DNA from: Marinobacter pelagius
GTDB lineage: Bacteria > Pseudomonadota > Gammaproteobacteria > Pseudomonadales > Oleiphilaceae
Assembly (NCBI RefSeq): GCF_900114925.1
Contig: NZ_FOUR01000005.1
Location: 62,001 to 126,000 of the forward strand
Direction of reading: 5' to 3'
Length of the DNA: 64,000 bases
Shown here: one piece after another, positions 26,242 to 39,013 of the stretch
Layout: the number at the start of each line of letters is the position of its first letter
Position numbering within the stretch: position 1 is the stretch's first letter
Notes under the pieces: generated by a model
The model's database searches: none
What the model saw: only the letters and a program-made list of their open reading frames with translations
What the model was told of the DNA's origin: nothing
Program-made: the position numbers and the translations under genes

Positions 26242-27102
26242 ATGTACAAGCGTATTCGCAAACAGATCGATGGAATTCTCAAGTCGGAGCAGGAGCCGCG
26301 AGGTCGTTGCTCCGGCTTTGAGCATGTTCCGGAGTTTGAACCTCACCGCCATATCCGGCTGCTGACCTTCAATATCCAGGTGGGCATCAATACCACGTCC
26401 TACCGCCACTATGTTACCCGCAGCTGGCAGCATGTCCTGCCCCATCGTAACCGGATCGAGAACCTGGACCGGATTGCCCGGCTGGTCAGCAATTATGATG
26501 TGGTGGCACTGCAGGAATGTGATGGCGGCAGCCTGCGCAGCGGTTTTATCAACCAGGTGCAATACCTGGCCGAGGCGGCCGGGATCCCCTACTGGTACCA
26601 GCAGCTGAACCGCAACATGGGGCAGATCGCCCAGCATTCCAACGGCCTGCTCAGCCGGTTCCGCCCGCTGGATGTCACCGAGCACCGGTTGCCGGGGCTG
26701 ATTCCCGGGCGGGGGGCCATCATTGCCCGTTACGGCGCGAAAGAGGATCCCCTGGTGCTGGTGCTGATGCATCTGTCCCTGAGCAAGGCCGCGCAGCAGC
26801 GACAGCTGGGCTATATCCGGGAGCAGATTGCCGATTACCAGCATGTGGTGCTGATGGGCGACATGAACGCCCACGCCGAGCAGCTTTTGACCCGGACCCC
26901 CCTGAAGGAAACCGACCTGATTCCCTTGCCGGAGACCGCGCACAGTTTCCCGAGCTGGCGGCCGGAGAAAGCGCTGGATCACATCCTGGTCAGCCCGAGC
27001 CTGGAAATCCGCCGGTCAGAGGTGGTGAGCTATCCGGTTTCCGATCACTTGCCCATTGCCATGGATGTGGCGTTGCCGAAGGGCTACCTGGAAACCTTCT
27101 GA
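26242..27102 (+). CDS. Endonuclease/exonuclease/phosphatase-fold protein
   Basis: 286 residues from the ATG at 26242. The EEP fold is recognisable: LLTFNIQVG, DVVALQECD (metal-binding Glu), VLVLMHLSLS (catalytic His), VLMGDMNAH (Asp/Asn pair), ALDHILVSP and SDHLPIAMDV (final His). The substrate may be nucleic acid, lipid headgroup or another phosphodiester. An ATG at 26176 overlapping the dsbA stop would add 22 residues, but that segment encodes a perfect RNA hairpin and looks intergenic. A gene of this family follows dsbA in Pseudomonas as well, from memory. Confidence 0.85.
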   Translation: MYKRIRKQIDGILKSEQEPRGRCSGFEHVPEFEPHRHIRLLTFNIQVGINTTSYRHYVTRSWQHVLPHRNRIENLDRIARLVSNYDVVALQECDGGSLRSGFINQVQYLAEAAGIPYWYQQLNRNMGQIAQHSNGLLSRFRPLDVTEHRLPGLIPGRGAIIARYGAKEDPLVLVLMHLSLSKAAQQRQLGYIREQIADYQHVVLMGDMNAHAEQLLTRTPLKETDLIPLPETAHSFPSWRPEKALDHILVSPSLEIRRSEVVSYPVSDHLPIAMDVALPKGYLETF

Positions 27103-27115
27103 TGATTTTCACAGG

Positions 27116-27151
27116 CACAAAAAAACCCGGCGGCTGCCGGGTTTTTTTGTG
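27116..27151. terminator. Bidirectional intrinsic terminator
   Basis: Perfect 16-bp inverted repeat (27116-27131 and 27136-27151) with a GGCT loop; seven A on one side and seven T on the other. It serves the nuclease-like gene (+) and rpmG (-). Confidence 0.93.
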
Positions 27152-27166
27152 AAGGCCGGATCAGGA

Positions 27167-27322
27167 TTACTTGATCTTGGCTTCCTTGTACGCAACGTGC
27201 TTGCGGACAACCGGATCGTACTTTTTGATCTCGATTTTTTCCGGAGTGTTACGCTTGTTCTTCTTGGTCGTGTAGAAGTGACCAGTACCTGCTGATGAAA
27301 CCAGCTTGATTTTCTCGCGCAT
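27167..27322 (-). CDS. rpmG: 50S ribosomal protein L33
   Basis: 51 residues beginning [19 protein letters not shown]. It contains no cysteine, so it is the zinc-independent form of L33. AAGGAG sits 7 nt before the ATG. It is 11 bp downstream of rpmB and ends at a strong terminator, the usual rpmB-rpmG operon. Confidence 0.97.
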   Translation of the reverse strand: MREKIKLVSSAGTGHFYTTKKNKRNTPEKIEIKKYDPVVRKHVAYKEAKIK

Positions 27323-27333
27323 GATGCGGCTCC

Positions 27334-27570
27334 TTAAAATTTCTCGCCGCGGGCACGAAGATCGGCCAGCACAGCGTCAATGCCTTTTTTATCGATGATG
27401 CGCATGCCCTTGGTGGATACGCGCAGCTTCACGAAACGCTTCTCGGACTCAACCCAGAAACGATGGTTCTGCAGATTCGGCAGAAAACGACGACGAGTGT
27501 GGTTCATCGCGTGGGATACGTTGTTACCGGATACCGGACGCTTACCGGTAACCTGACAAACTCTGGACAT
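27334..27570 (-). CDS. rpmB: 50S ribosomal protein L28
   Basis: 78 residues beginning [21 protein letters not shown], the standard length and N-terminus. It has a single Cys in the N-terminal region, not the zinc-binding set seen in some L28 forms. GGAGG precedes the ATG at 27570. The frame extends upstream without meaning. A strong promoter lies ~140 bp upstream. Confidence 0.97.
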   Translation of the reverse strand: MSRVCQVTGKRPVSGNNVSHAMNHTRRRFLPNLQNHRFWVESEKRFVKLRVSTKGMRIIDKKGIDAVLADLRARGEKF

Positions 27571-27711
27571 ACTTGCCTCCGACCTGAGCAGTGGTCTCAA
27601 TCAATACGAATTCGTTTTTAATGCGTCTCTGGTTGCCGGGGAGCCAGTTTGCTCCCTGTTCGCGCCTTTAAACGGAACGCTGCCTGCCAGACGCCGCCAG
27701 AAAGGGACGCT

Positions 27712-27740
27712 TTTATACCAGAACTCGCCACCCAACGCAA
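27712..27740 (-). promoter_or_regulatory. rpmB-rpmG promoter
   Basis: On the minus strand TTGCGT (27735-27740), 17 nt, TATAAA (27712-27717). Good sigma70 match upstream of rpmB, giving a leader of about 135 nt. Confidence 0.7.
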
Positions 27741-27789
27741 AAAATTGTTGGGAATTTGGCCAGTCTGAGGGGCGTCATTTTGCTGACAG

Positions 27790-28464
27790 TCACATCAATC
27801 CTCTTTCGGCGAGGGATATTACCTCACCGTGGCCGATAACCATATGGTCAAGAACCCTGATATCCACCAGCCCAAGGGCTTCTTTCAGGCGTCGGGTCAG
27901 GGAAATGTCGGCCTGGCTGGGTTCGGCCACACCCGAGGGGTGGTTGTGGGCAAAGATGACCGCAGCGGCATTGTCCTCCAGGGCCTGGCGAACCACCTCC
28001 CGGGGGTAGACGGCAGCGCCGTCGATGGTGCCCCGGAACAGTTCCCGGTACTGAATGACCCGGTGGCGGTTGTCCAGGAACAGGCCGGCAAAGACTTCGT
28101 GGGGATAGGTCCCCAGACGGCTGGTCAGAAACCGGCGGGTGTCGGCCGGTGAGCGCAGCGGATCACCCTGGCGCAGCGGTTCGTCCATCACCCGACGGGA
28201 CATCTCCAGGGCAGCCTGCACCTGGGCGTACTTGGCCGTGCCCAGACCCTTGACCTGGCAGAACTGCCGGCGGGAAGCGGTCAGCAGCCCCCGCAGGCCG
28301 CCAAATTCGTCAATCAGGTGCCTTGCCAGGGCCATCACCGGCATGCCGGCAGTGCCTGTGCGCAGAAAGATGGCGAGTAACTCGGCGTCGGACAGGGATT
28401 CGGGGCCGTGCGCCAGCAAGCGCTCACGGGGGCGCTCGTCGGCCGGCCAGAGTGAAGTGGGCAT
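27790..28464 (-). CDS. radC: RadC/JAB-domain protein
   Basis: 224 residues. An N-terminal helix-hairpin-helix-like part ([21 protein letters not shown]) is followed by the JAMM metal site: an early Glu, then [14 protein letters not shown] near residue 170 with its two His and Asp. JAMM motifs are usually Zn-dependent hydrolases, but the activity of RadC is unproven despite its name. It is divergent from coaBC, as in many gammaproteobacteria. Confidence 0.92.
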   Translation of the reverse strand: MPTSLWPADERPRERLLAHGPESLSDAELLAIFLRTGTAGMPVMALARHLIDEFGGLRGLLTASRRQFCQVKGLGTAKYAQVQAALEMSRRVMDEPLRQGDPLRSPADTRRFLTSRLGTYPHEVFAGLFLDNRHRVIQYRELFRGTIDGAAVYPREVVRQALEDNAAAVIFAHNHPSGVAEPSQADISLTRRLKEALGLVDIRVLDHMVIGHGEVISLAERGLM

Positions 28465-28651
28465 GCCTGGCTTCCTTGCATCTGTTGGTGGTTGTGCGGT
28501 GCTTCCTGCACCGGGAATGGCGTCTCAGGGTTACAAAGGTTACTCGAAAAAGTAACATTCGGTAAATGTTAAGATTTCCGCCCTGGCTGTTACTGATAAC
28601 CGGGCGTGCTATCTTATAACCCTTTTCAATATAAGGAATTGTGGAGCCGGT

Positions 28652-29848
28652 ATGGGCGCCAAACGAATTCTGTTGGGAGTGACCGGTGGCATCGCCGCCT
28701 ACAAGAGTGCCGAACTGGTACGGCTGCTGAAAAAGGCCGGCTGTGAGGTTCGTGTGGTGATGACCTCCGGGGCCGAGGCGTTCGTGACCCCGCTGACCTT
28801 CCAGGCGCTCAGCGGTGAACCGGTCCGGACCTCGTTACTGGACCCCGAGGCGGAAGCCGGTATGGGTCATATCGAGCTGGCCAAGTGGGCCGAGCAGGTG
28901 GTGGTGGCACCGGCCTCGGCCGATTTCATGGCCCGGCTGGCCAACGGCCTGGCAAATGACCTGCTGACGACCGTCTGTTGTGCCACCGATGCGCCCATTG
29001 CCCTGGCGCCGGCAATGAACCAGGCCATGTGGCGCAGTTTCCGGACCCAGCGCAACCTGGCGATGCTGAACGAAGATCCCCAGGTTACGGTCTGGGGCCC
29101 CGATCAGGGCGATCAGGCCTGTGGCGATACCGGTCCCGGCCGGATGCTGGGGCCGGAGGCCCTGGCGTCCCTGATTCTGGATGAGCGCCGGGGACCGTTG
29201 AGCGGCAAGCGGGTGGTGATTACCGCGGGCCCGACCCGGGAACCGCTGGACCCGGTCCGGTACATCAGCAACCATAGCTCCGGCAAGATGGGCTATGCAT
29301 TGGCCGGTGCCGCCCGGGCGGCCGGCGCCACGGTCACTCTGGTCAGTGGTCCGGTAACCCTCGCGCCGCCATTGGGCGTGGATGTACGGCCGGTGATGAC
29401 CGCCCAGGACATGCTCACGGAGTCCATGGCCGCGGTGGATGAGGGCTGTGACGTTTTCATCGCGACCGCGGCGGTGGCCGACTATCGTCCGGAGACCTGT
29501 GCCGGTGACAAGATCAAGAAATCCACCGAAGCCATGTCCCTGGCGCTGGTGCGGAACCCGGATACCCTGGCCACGGTGGCCGGGCGTGCCGATGCCCCGT
29601 TTACCGTGGGCTTTGCGGCGGAAACCACCGACGTGGCGCGCTACGCCACCGACAAGATGGCCCGCAAGAAGCTGGACATGATCGTCGCCAACGACGTTTC
29701 CGCTCCGGGGCTGGGTTTCAACAGCGACAACAATGCGGTCACCGTGTTCTGGCCCGGCGGTCAGGAGCAGATCGGACCGGACAGCAAACAGACCATCGCC
29801 ACCCGTCTGGTGGCCCTGATTGGCGAACACCTGGAAGCAACCTCATGA
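28652..29848 (+). CDS. coaBC: Bifunctional phosphopantothenoylcysteine decarboxylase / phosphopantothenate-cysteine ligase
   Basis: 398 residues. The N-terminal CoaC half (1-~190) is an FMN decarboxylase with [12 protein letters not shown], the APAMNQAMW motif and the active Cys in [10 protein letters not shown]. The C-terminal CoaB half joins phosphopantothenate to cysteine ([18 protein letters not shown], then TAAVADYRP and NDVS). A -10-like TATAAC lies at 28615-28620. The stop overlaps the dut start (ATGA), so translation is coupled; the coaBC-dut pair is common in proteobacteria. Confidence 0.96.
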   Translation: MGAKRILLGVTGGIAAYKSAELVRLLKKAGCEVRVVMTSGAEAFVTPLTFQALSGEPVRTSLLDPEAEAGMGHIELAKWAEQVVVAPASADFMARLANGLANDLLTTVCCATDAPIALAPAMNQAMWRSFRTQRNLAMLNEDPQVTVWGPDQGDQACGDTGPGRMLGPEALASLILDERRGPLSGKRVVITAGPTREPLDPVRYISNHSSGKMGYALAGAARAAGATVTLVSGPVTLAPPLGVDVRPVMTAQDMLTESMAAVDEGCDVFIATAAVADYRPETCAGDKIKKSTEAMSLALVRNPDTLATVAGRADAPFTVGFAAETTDVARYATDKMARKKLDMIVANDVSAPGLGFNSDNNAVTVFWPGGQEQIGPDSKQTIATRLVALIGEHLEATS

Positions 29849-30306
29849 CCAAAAAGACCCTGCAGGTCCGGATTCTCGATGACCGGATCGGTACCAGTAT
29901 TCCGTTCCCCGAGTATGCCACCGAAGGTTCCGCCGGGCTGGATCTCAGAGCCTGCCTGAAAGAGCCGCTGGTGCTGGAGCCGGGTCAGACCCAACTCATT
30001 CCCACCGGGTTGTCGATCCACATTGCCGATCCGTCCCTGGCGGCGATGATTCTTCCCCGCAGCGGGCTGGGGCACAAACACGGTATTGTGCTGGGTAACC
30101 TGGTCGGCCTGATCGATTCCGATTACCAGGGCGAGCTGATGGTGTCCTGCTGGAACCGTGGCAATACCACTTTCACGGTCAATGTGGGTGAGCGGGTCGC
30201 GCAGCTGGTCCTGGTGCCCGTGGTGCAGGCCGACTTCGAAGTGGTGGATGAATTTGATGCCAGTTCACGGGGCGAGGGTGGCTTCGGCTCCACCGGGAGC
30301 CATTGA
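29845..30306 (+). CDS. dut: dUTP diphosphatase
   Basis: 153 residues, the homotrimeric type. Hydrolyses dUTP to dUMP, keeping uracil out of DNA and feeding dTMP synthesis. The five motifs are visible in order: [41 protein letters not shown] and the C-terminal GEGGFGSTG. Its ATG overlaps the coaBC stop by four bases. algC follows after 92 bp. Confidence 0.96.
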   Translation: MTKKTLQVRILDDRIGTSIPFPEYATEGSAGLDLRACLKEPLVLEPGQTQLIPTGLSIHIADPSLAAMILPRSGLGHKHGIVLGNLVGLIDSDYQGELMVSCWNRGNTTFTVNVGERVAQLVLVPVVQADFEVVDEFDASSRGEGGFGSTGSH

Positions 30307-30398
30307 TTAATCCGGGTTCATGTCGGCCCATTCCCGGCCGGCTATACTTGGCGGGTAACTGCCTGTTCAGGACGAAAAATAACATCGCGGGATAGACT

Positions 30399-33988
<3,590 letters not shown>

Positions 33989-34008
33989 TCCACCCGAGGA
34001 GTATCCGG

Positions 34009-35259
34009 ATGAAGCGGCTGCTGACCCTGCTGATTGTCCTGGCCTTGTTGACCTTTGCGGCCTTCAAGGGCGCCGTCTGGTGGTTGACTGACCAGCGTAT
34101 GGCGGAAGCACGCCTGGCCCTGGACGATTACGGGGTGCTTGAGCGGGGTACCGTGGGCTCCGGCATGGATGGGCGGCTGTTGCTGACCAATGCCCGGTGG
34201 CAGGATTTCCGACTGACCCAGCCGCTGGAATCGGGCCGTGTCGAACTCGATGCCGGTTCACCGCTGGCCCTGCTCACGGCTTTGGCCGATCCGGACAACC
34301 TGCCGGCACAATGGTCACTCCGGGCCGAGGGCCTGGGGCTGGTGCTGGACGCCAACATGTTTCGCAACTGGGTGACTGCCGAAGGCACCAGCGTCGAGGG
34401 CGATCCGGCACTTCTGGTGCTGCCCTGCGCGCCGGATCCGAGGCAGCAACTGGGCAGTGGCGATCTGATGCGCATGGGCATCACCGGCCTGGCAGGCGAG
34501 CTCCTGGTACGGCAGACGGCCTCGAGGGTATCCGCCGAGCTGAACACCGCCGGGACCGGCAGTGTGGAAGTGGACTGGCCCGGTGCCCGGATTGATCTGA
34601 CGACACCGGCAGACACCCTGGCCAGTACCGATGAGCCGATGGCCGTTATACTCAGGGATGGCGGCCTGATGCGTCGGATTGCAGCCTACTGTTCCCGGGA
34701 AGCGGGCCTGGATACCATGGAGTGGGCGCGCCGTGCCATCGGGGCGCTGGAACAGGGGCTGAACGCCCGTGGGCTGGCGGCCAGTGAACAGCTGCTGGCC
34801 CTCTACCGGCAGTGGCTGCTGGAAGGTGGCGAACTGAACCTGAGCATCGAGCCATCAGAGCCCTGGCTGGGCATACCGGTCAGGGATGCGGACGCCGAAG
34901 GTCAGGAGGCTGGCTGGCAAGTGGCTTACAATGGGGCTGGCGTCCCGGATATTTACCTGGAGGCCCTGCCGCCGGAGCCCGAGCCGGTTGACGAGGCTGC
35001 GGAGACGTCCGCCGATACTCGCGAGAACCCGGCAGTGGCGGGTTGGTATGCCGAGCCGGTTGCAACGGCCAGCCGCTGGATCGGTCGCCCGGTGCGGGTG
35101 ACCCTGTCCAATGACAATGTGGTGGAGGGGCGCCTGGTCAGTGTCTCGGAGCGTGAGCTGGAAGTGGCACGGGTGGTTGCCGGTGGCGAAGTGGCCTACC
35201 CGATGCTGTTGAGCGCGGTATCCGGTTTCGAGGTCTGGCGCCGTGGCCGCAGCGAATGA
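34009..35259 (+). CDS. Membrane-anchored protein of unknown function with Sm-like C-terminal segment
   Basis: 416 residues, no function recognised. One N-terminal hydrophobic segment (~4-27) anchors it, with the body presumably periplasmic. The middle is alpha/beta, with two Cys (residues ~144 and ~230) that could pair. A Pro/Glu-rich linker (~325-345) leads to a last ~55 residues, WIGRPVRVTLSNDNVVEG onwards, that read like an Sm/LSm beta-barrel (strand, turn, EGRLVSVSERELEV). GAGGAG precedes the ATG. It lies between argB and argE, 20 bp after argB, so it is probably part of this operon. Confidence 0.75.
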   Translation: MKRLLTLLIVLALLTFAAFKGAVWWLTDQRMAEARLALDDYGVLERGTVGSGMDGRLLLTNARWQDFRLTQPLESGRVELDAGSPLALLTALADPDNLPAQWSLRAEGLGLVLDANMFRNWVTAEGTSVEGDPALLVLPCAPDPRQQLGSGDLMRMGITGLAGELLVRQTASRVSAELNTAGTGSVEVDWPGARIDLTTPADTLASTDEPMAVILRDGGLMRRIAAYCSREAGLDTMEWARRAIGALEQGLNARGLAASEQLLALYRQWLLEGGELNLSIEPSEPWLGIPVRDADAEGQEAGWQVAYNGAGVPDIYLEALPPEPEPVDEAAETSADTRENPAVAGWYAEPVATASRWIGRPVRVTLSNDNVVEGRLVSVSERELEVARVVAGGEVAYPMLLSAVSGFEVWRRGRSE

Positions 35260-35314
35260 CACCTGATCACTCGTGATCACCAACGATCACCCCGGACGGG
35301 GCTGAGAGGATACT

Positions 35315-36484
35315 ATGGCACAGTCCGCAGACACCAAAGCGGCGGTTCCGGAACTCAGGGACATGCTGGCCCGGCTGATTTCCCTGCCTTCAATCAGCAG
35401 CGCTTCGCCCGAGTGGGACCACAGTAACGAAGCGGTCGTTCGCACCCTCGCCGAATGGCTCGAACCCCTCGGTTTCGTGGTGGAAATCCTCGAGGTGCCC
35501 GGCATGCCCGGCAAGTTCAACCTCATTGCCACCCTCGGACGCGGGCCCGGCGGGCTGGTGCTGTCCGGCCACACCGATACCGTGCCCTTCGATGACAAGC
35601 GCTGGCAGAGCGACCCCTTCACCCTGACCGAGCGGGATAACCGCTGGTACGGTCTGGGTACCTGCGACATGAAGGGCTTCTTTCCGTTGGCGATCGAGGC
35701 CGCCAAAGCCTATTCGGACGCGACACTCAAGCAGCCGCTGATCATTCTGGCGACGGCGGACGAGGAGAGCTCCATGAACGGTGCCCGAGCCCTGGCCGAG
35801 GCCGGTAAGCCCAAGGCCCGTTATGCGGTCATCGGTGAGCCCACCAGTCTCAGGCCGGTGCGGATGCACAAGGGCATCATGATGGAGCGACTGAAGTTCG
35901 AGGGGCAGTCCGGCCATTCCTCCAACCCGGCCCTGGGCCGCAACGCCATGGAGGGGATGCATGAGGCCCTGACCGAACTGCTGACACTCCGGAGCCAGTG
36001 GCAGCAGCAGTACCGGAACCCCAACTTTGAAGTCCAGTTTCCCACCCTGAACCTGGGCTGTATCCACGGTGGTGATAATCCCAACCGGATCTGTGCCCAG
36101 TGCGAACTGCATTTCGACCTCCGGCCACTGCCGGGCATGGCTATGGAGGACCTGAGGCAGGCGATCCTGGCCCGGGTCCAGCCAGTTGCCGAGCGGCGGG
36201 AGCTTGGGCTGGTCTTTGAACCCCTGTTTGACGGGGTGCCGCCATTCGAGACGCCGGCCGATGCCGCGCTGGTCCGGACCTGTGAAAAACTCACCGGCCA
36301 CACCGCCCATGCGGTCGCCTTTGCCACCGAAGCGCCCTGGCTCCAGAAGCTGGGACTGGAAACCCTGGTGATGGGCCCCGGCTCTATTGACCAGGCACAC
36401 CAGCCGGATGAATACCTGGAACTGTCCCAGCTCGAGCCGACGGTGCGGATACTCCGGGGACTGATCGAGGAGTTTTGCCTGTGA
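35315..36484 (+). CDS. argE: Acetylornithine deacetylase
   Basis: 389 residues, M20 peptidase family. Removes the acetyl group from N-acetylornithine. Metal and catalytic residues: SGHTDTVPFDD, GTCDMKGF, ADEESSMNGA (catalytic Glu pair), GEPT and the C-terminal GPGSIDQAHQPDE. GAGAGGA precedes the ATG. Sitting between argB and argA it supports the linear arginine pathway; whether ArgJ recycling also exists cannot be seen here. Confidence 0.93.
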   Translation: MAQSADTKAAVPELRDMLARLISLPSISSASPEWDHSNEAVVRTLAEWLEPLGFVVEILEVPGMPGKFNLIATLGRGPGGLVLSGHTDTVPFDDKRWQSDPFTLTERDNRWYGLGTCDMKGFFPLAIEAAKAYSDATLKQPLIILATADEESSMNGARALAEAGKPKARYAVIGEPTSLRPVRMHKGIMMERLKFEGQSGHSSNPALGRNAMEGMHEALTELLTLRSQWQQQYRNPNFEVQFPTLNLGCIHGGDNPNRICAQCELHFDLRPLPGMAMEDLRQAILARVQPVAERRELGLVFEPLFDGVPPFETPADAALVRTCEKLTGHTAHAVAFATEAPWLQKLGLETLVMGPGSIDQAHQPDEYLELSQLEPTVRILRGLIEEFCL

Positions 36485-36497
36485 CGGAGATGCGGAA

Positions 36498-37805
36498 TTG
36501 AAATCGAACGACTGGTTGCACGGTTTCCGCCACTCATCGCCCTACATCAATGCCCACCGCGGCCGGACCGTGGTGCTGACCATTCCGGGTGATGCCATCG
36601 AGCACGGCAACTTCATCAATATCATCCATGATATTGCCCTGCTGAGCAGCCTGGGTGTGCGCCTCGTAGTCGCCTTTGGAGCCCGGCCACAGATCCAGGC
36701 CCGCCTGGACAATGCCAGCGCCCAGTCCCGGTTTGAGCGGGGCCTGCGGATCACCCCGGAACAGCATCTGCCGATGGTGATGGAAGCCATCGGCGGCCTT
36801 CGCGCCTACCTGGAGAGCCAGTTGTCCATGGGACTGGTCAACTCGCCCATGCACAATGCCCGGATCCGGGTCAGCAGTGGCAATTTCGTCACTGCCCGCC
36901 CCGTGGGGGTGCTCGACGGCATCGATTTCGGTTACACCGGCCGGGTCCGGCGCATCGACGCCAGTGGGATCGAGAAGCTGCTGGAACTGGGGCATATCGT
37001 GATCCTGCCTCCTATGGGCTACTCGCCCACGGGGGATACCTTCAACCTGTCCTACGAGGATGTTGGCAGCCAGGTTGCCGCCGCTCTGCAGGCCGAGAAA
37101 CTGATCGTATTCATCGATGATGAGGGGCTGCTGGAGGAAGATGGCTCGCTGATCCGGGAACTGTCGGCCCGTCAGGCCTCGGAGCGCCTGGCAGCGGGTG
37201 CGGTCACCGGGCACGATGCCGATCTCCTGAAGGCGGCTTGCGATGCCTGCGTCAAGGGTGTCCGCCGGGCCCACATCATCAGTTACGTGGAAGACGGCGC
37301 CTTGCTGGGTGAGCTGTTCACCCGGGACGGCTCCGGCACCCTGGTCAGCGGCGACAACTACGAGCAGATCCGCCAGGCCCGGGTGGAGGACATCGGCGGT
37401 ATCCTCGAGCTGATCCAGCCTCTGGAAGAGCAGGGGATCCTGGTGCGACGCTCCCGGGAAATGCTGGAAACCGAGATCGACCGGTTCGTGGTGGCGGAGC
37501 GGGATGGCACCATCGTCGGCTGTGCCGCCCTGTACCATTATCCGGAGGAAAGTGCCGGTGAGCTGTCCTGCTTTGCCGTTGACCCCTCCTATCGCCGGGC
37601 TGGCAGGGGTGACGACATCCTGGCCATGATCGAGAAGCTGGCCCGGGGCCAGGGCATCCAGAAACTGTTCGTGCTTACCACCCAGACCGAACACTGGTTC
37701 CGGGAACGGGGGTTCCAGCCCTCCACTGTCCAGTCCCTGCCGGGCCCCAAGCTGGCGTCCTATAACAGCCAACGCAACTCAAAGGTTTTCTTCAAACCTC
37801 TGTGA
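36498..37805 (+). CDS. argA: N-acetylglutamate synthase
   Basis: 435 residues, the two-domain form: an amino-acid-kinase domain (~1-290) that binds arginine for feedback control, and a GNAT acetyltransferase domain (~295-435) with CFAVDPSYRRAGRGDDIL as the acetyl-CoA motif. Makes N-acetylglutamate, the first step of arginine synthesis. The start is a TTG at 36498 with GGAG 9 nt upstream, 13 bp after argE. The last 27 bp overlap the 3' end of the convergent peptidase gene. Confidence 0.93.
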   Translation: MKSNDWLHGFRHSSPYINAHRGRTVVLTIPGDAIEHGNFINIIHDIALLSSLGVRLVVAFGARPQIQARLDNASAQSRFERGLRITPEQHLPMVMEAIGGLRAYLESQLSMGLVNSPMHNARIRVSSGNFVTARPVGVLDGIDFGYTGRVRRIDASGIEKLLELGHIVILPPMGYSPTGDTFNLSYEDVGSQVAAALQAEKLIVFIDDEGLLEEDGSLIRELSARQASERLAAGAVTGHDADLLKAACDACVKGVRRAHIISYVEDGALLGELFTRDGSGTLVSGDNYEQIRQARVEDIGGILELIQPLEEQGILVRRSREMLETEIDRFVVAERDGTIVGCAALYHYPEESAGELSCFAVDPSYRRAGRGDDILAMIEKLARGQGIQKLFVLTTQTEHWFRERGFQPSTVQSLPGPKLASYNSQRNSKVFFKPL

Positions 37806-38849
37806 CAGCCGCTCCAGGGCGGCTGTGCGCTGATCCGGTGGCTGCTGCCCCAGCTCCTCCACTGCCCGGTAAAACGCCGGGAAGTCATTCCCATGGTCGG
37901 CTAACAGCTGTCGGAAGCCGGGTACGAACTGGTTGTACTGCCGGAACAGGGCCAGATTGGCGTTGTTGAGAGTGACCGGGGCAGGGCCGAACGGGCCGGG
38001 CTCGGTCCAGGTCTCCGAGAGCTCCCGGTAATCCTCCGCAAGCCGAGAGAGTATCGCCTGCTTTCGTGCCCGAAGGGTGTCCTCTGCCAGGCTGTCCGAC
38101 TGCTGGTAGAGCGCCTCCAGACCGCTCGTGGCCGCGCGGACAAGATCCAGGGTCTGGTTCCGCCGTTGCAGTCGCGCCAGCGCCTCGTCGAACCGGTCGG
38201 CCTCGCCCCGCTGGCTCAGCCACTGCCGGAGCCCCTCCAGTTCCACCGAGGTGGCAAAGCTTTCGTTGAAGGTGGTGTCCTCGGCAATGTAGACCACCCG
38301 GTGGGCCAGTTCGTGGAACATCAGGGCGACCATGCGATCCTCACTGAGACGGGTAAATCCGCTGTGCAGGGGATCGTCGAACCAGCCCAGGGTTGAGTAG
38401 GCGGTGACACCTCCGATGAAGGTGTCATAACCGTTCGCCCGGAACCGTGCCTGCTCCTCTCTGGCATCCTCCAGGCTGAAATAGCCCCGGTAGGCCTGGC
38501 ACCCGACAAACGGGTAGCACCAGCGGTGCGGTTCCAGGGAAAATTCCGGGACTGCCACCAGGTTCACCACCACCCAGGGGCGCTCCAGCTGCACGTATTC
38601 CAGGAAGGCATCCTCCACGGGCAGCGCCAGTTGCTCACGGGCAAACTGTCTCGCCTCCAGCGCCAGTGCCAGTTTGTCCCGGATATCGGCGGGTGTTTCT
38701 GCGTTACCGATAACCTTCGGCACCGGTTCGGCACGGGTCATCAGGCCGAAGTGACCGGTAATTGCCTGGGTGTAGTAGCCAATAGTCGTACACCCGGTCA
38801 GGCCGGTTATCAGTAGCAAAAGAAGATAGATCTGACTAAGCTGTTTCAT
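37779..38849 (-). CDS. Lipoprotein metallopeptidase, COG4324 (putative aminopeptidase)
   Basis: 356 residues from the ATG at 38849. The N-terminus is a lipoprotein signal with lipobox LTGC (~18). A zinc-protease motif HELAHRVVYIAEDTTFNE (~175) supplies HExxH and a downstream Glu; GYDTFIGGVTAYSTLGWFDDPL just before it is typical of this family. Probably a periplasmic, membrane-anchored aminopeptidase; the substrate is unknown. The 3' end overlaps argA by 27 bp in convergent orientation. Confidence 0.85.
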   Translation of the reverse strand: MKQLSQIYLLLLLITGLTGCTTIGYYTQAITGHFGLMTRAEPVPKVIGNAETPADIRDKLALALEARQFAREQLALPVEDAFLEYVQLERPWVVVNLVAVPEFSLEPHRWCYPFVGCQAYRGYFSLEDAREEQARFRANGYDTFIGGVTAYSTLGWFDDPLHSGFTRLSEDRMVALMFHELAHRVVYIAEDTTFNESFATSVELEGLRQWLSQRGEADRFDEALARLQRRNQTLDLVRAATSGLEALYQQSDSLAEDTLRARKQAILSRLAEDYRELSETWTEPGPFGPAPVTLNNANLALFRQYNQFVPGFRQLLADHGNDFPAFYRAVEELGQQPPDQRTAALERLSQRFEENL

Positions 38850-39013
38850 GGATCTGGGTGTTATACTTGGGCCGGTTTCCATTCGGGATCCCGCCACTAT
38901 ATTACAGCCATAATGCCCATAGTAGCCGGTGGCGTTATCCACCGTTTCAGGGACCCAAACCGGACTCGGGTTGCCCCAGGGTCGGCTGGTGGTACGAAAA
39001 AATCAGGTTGTTC

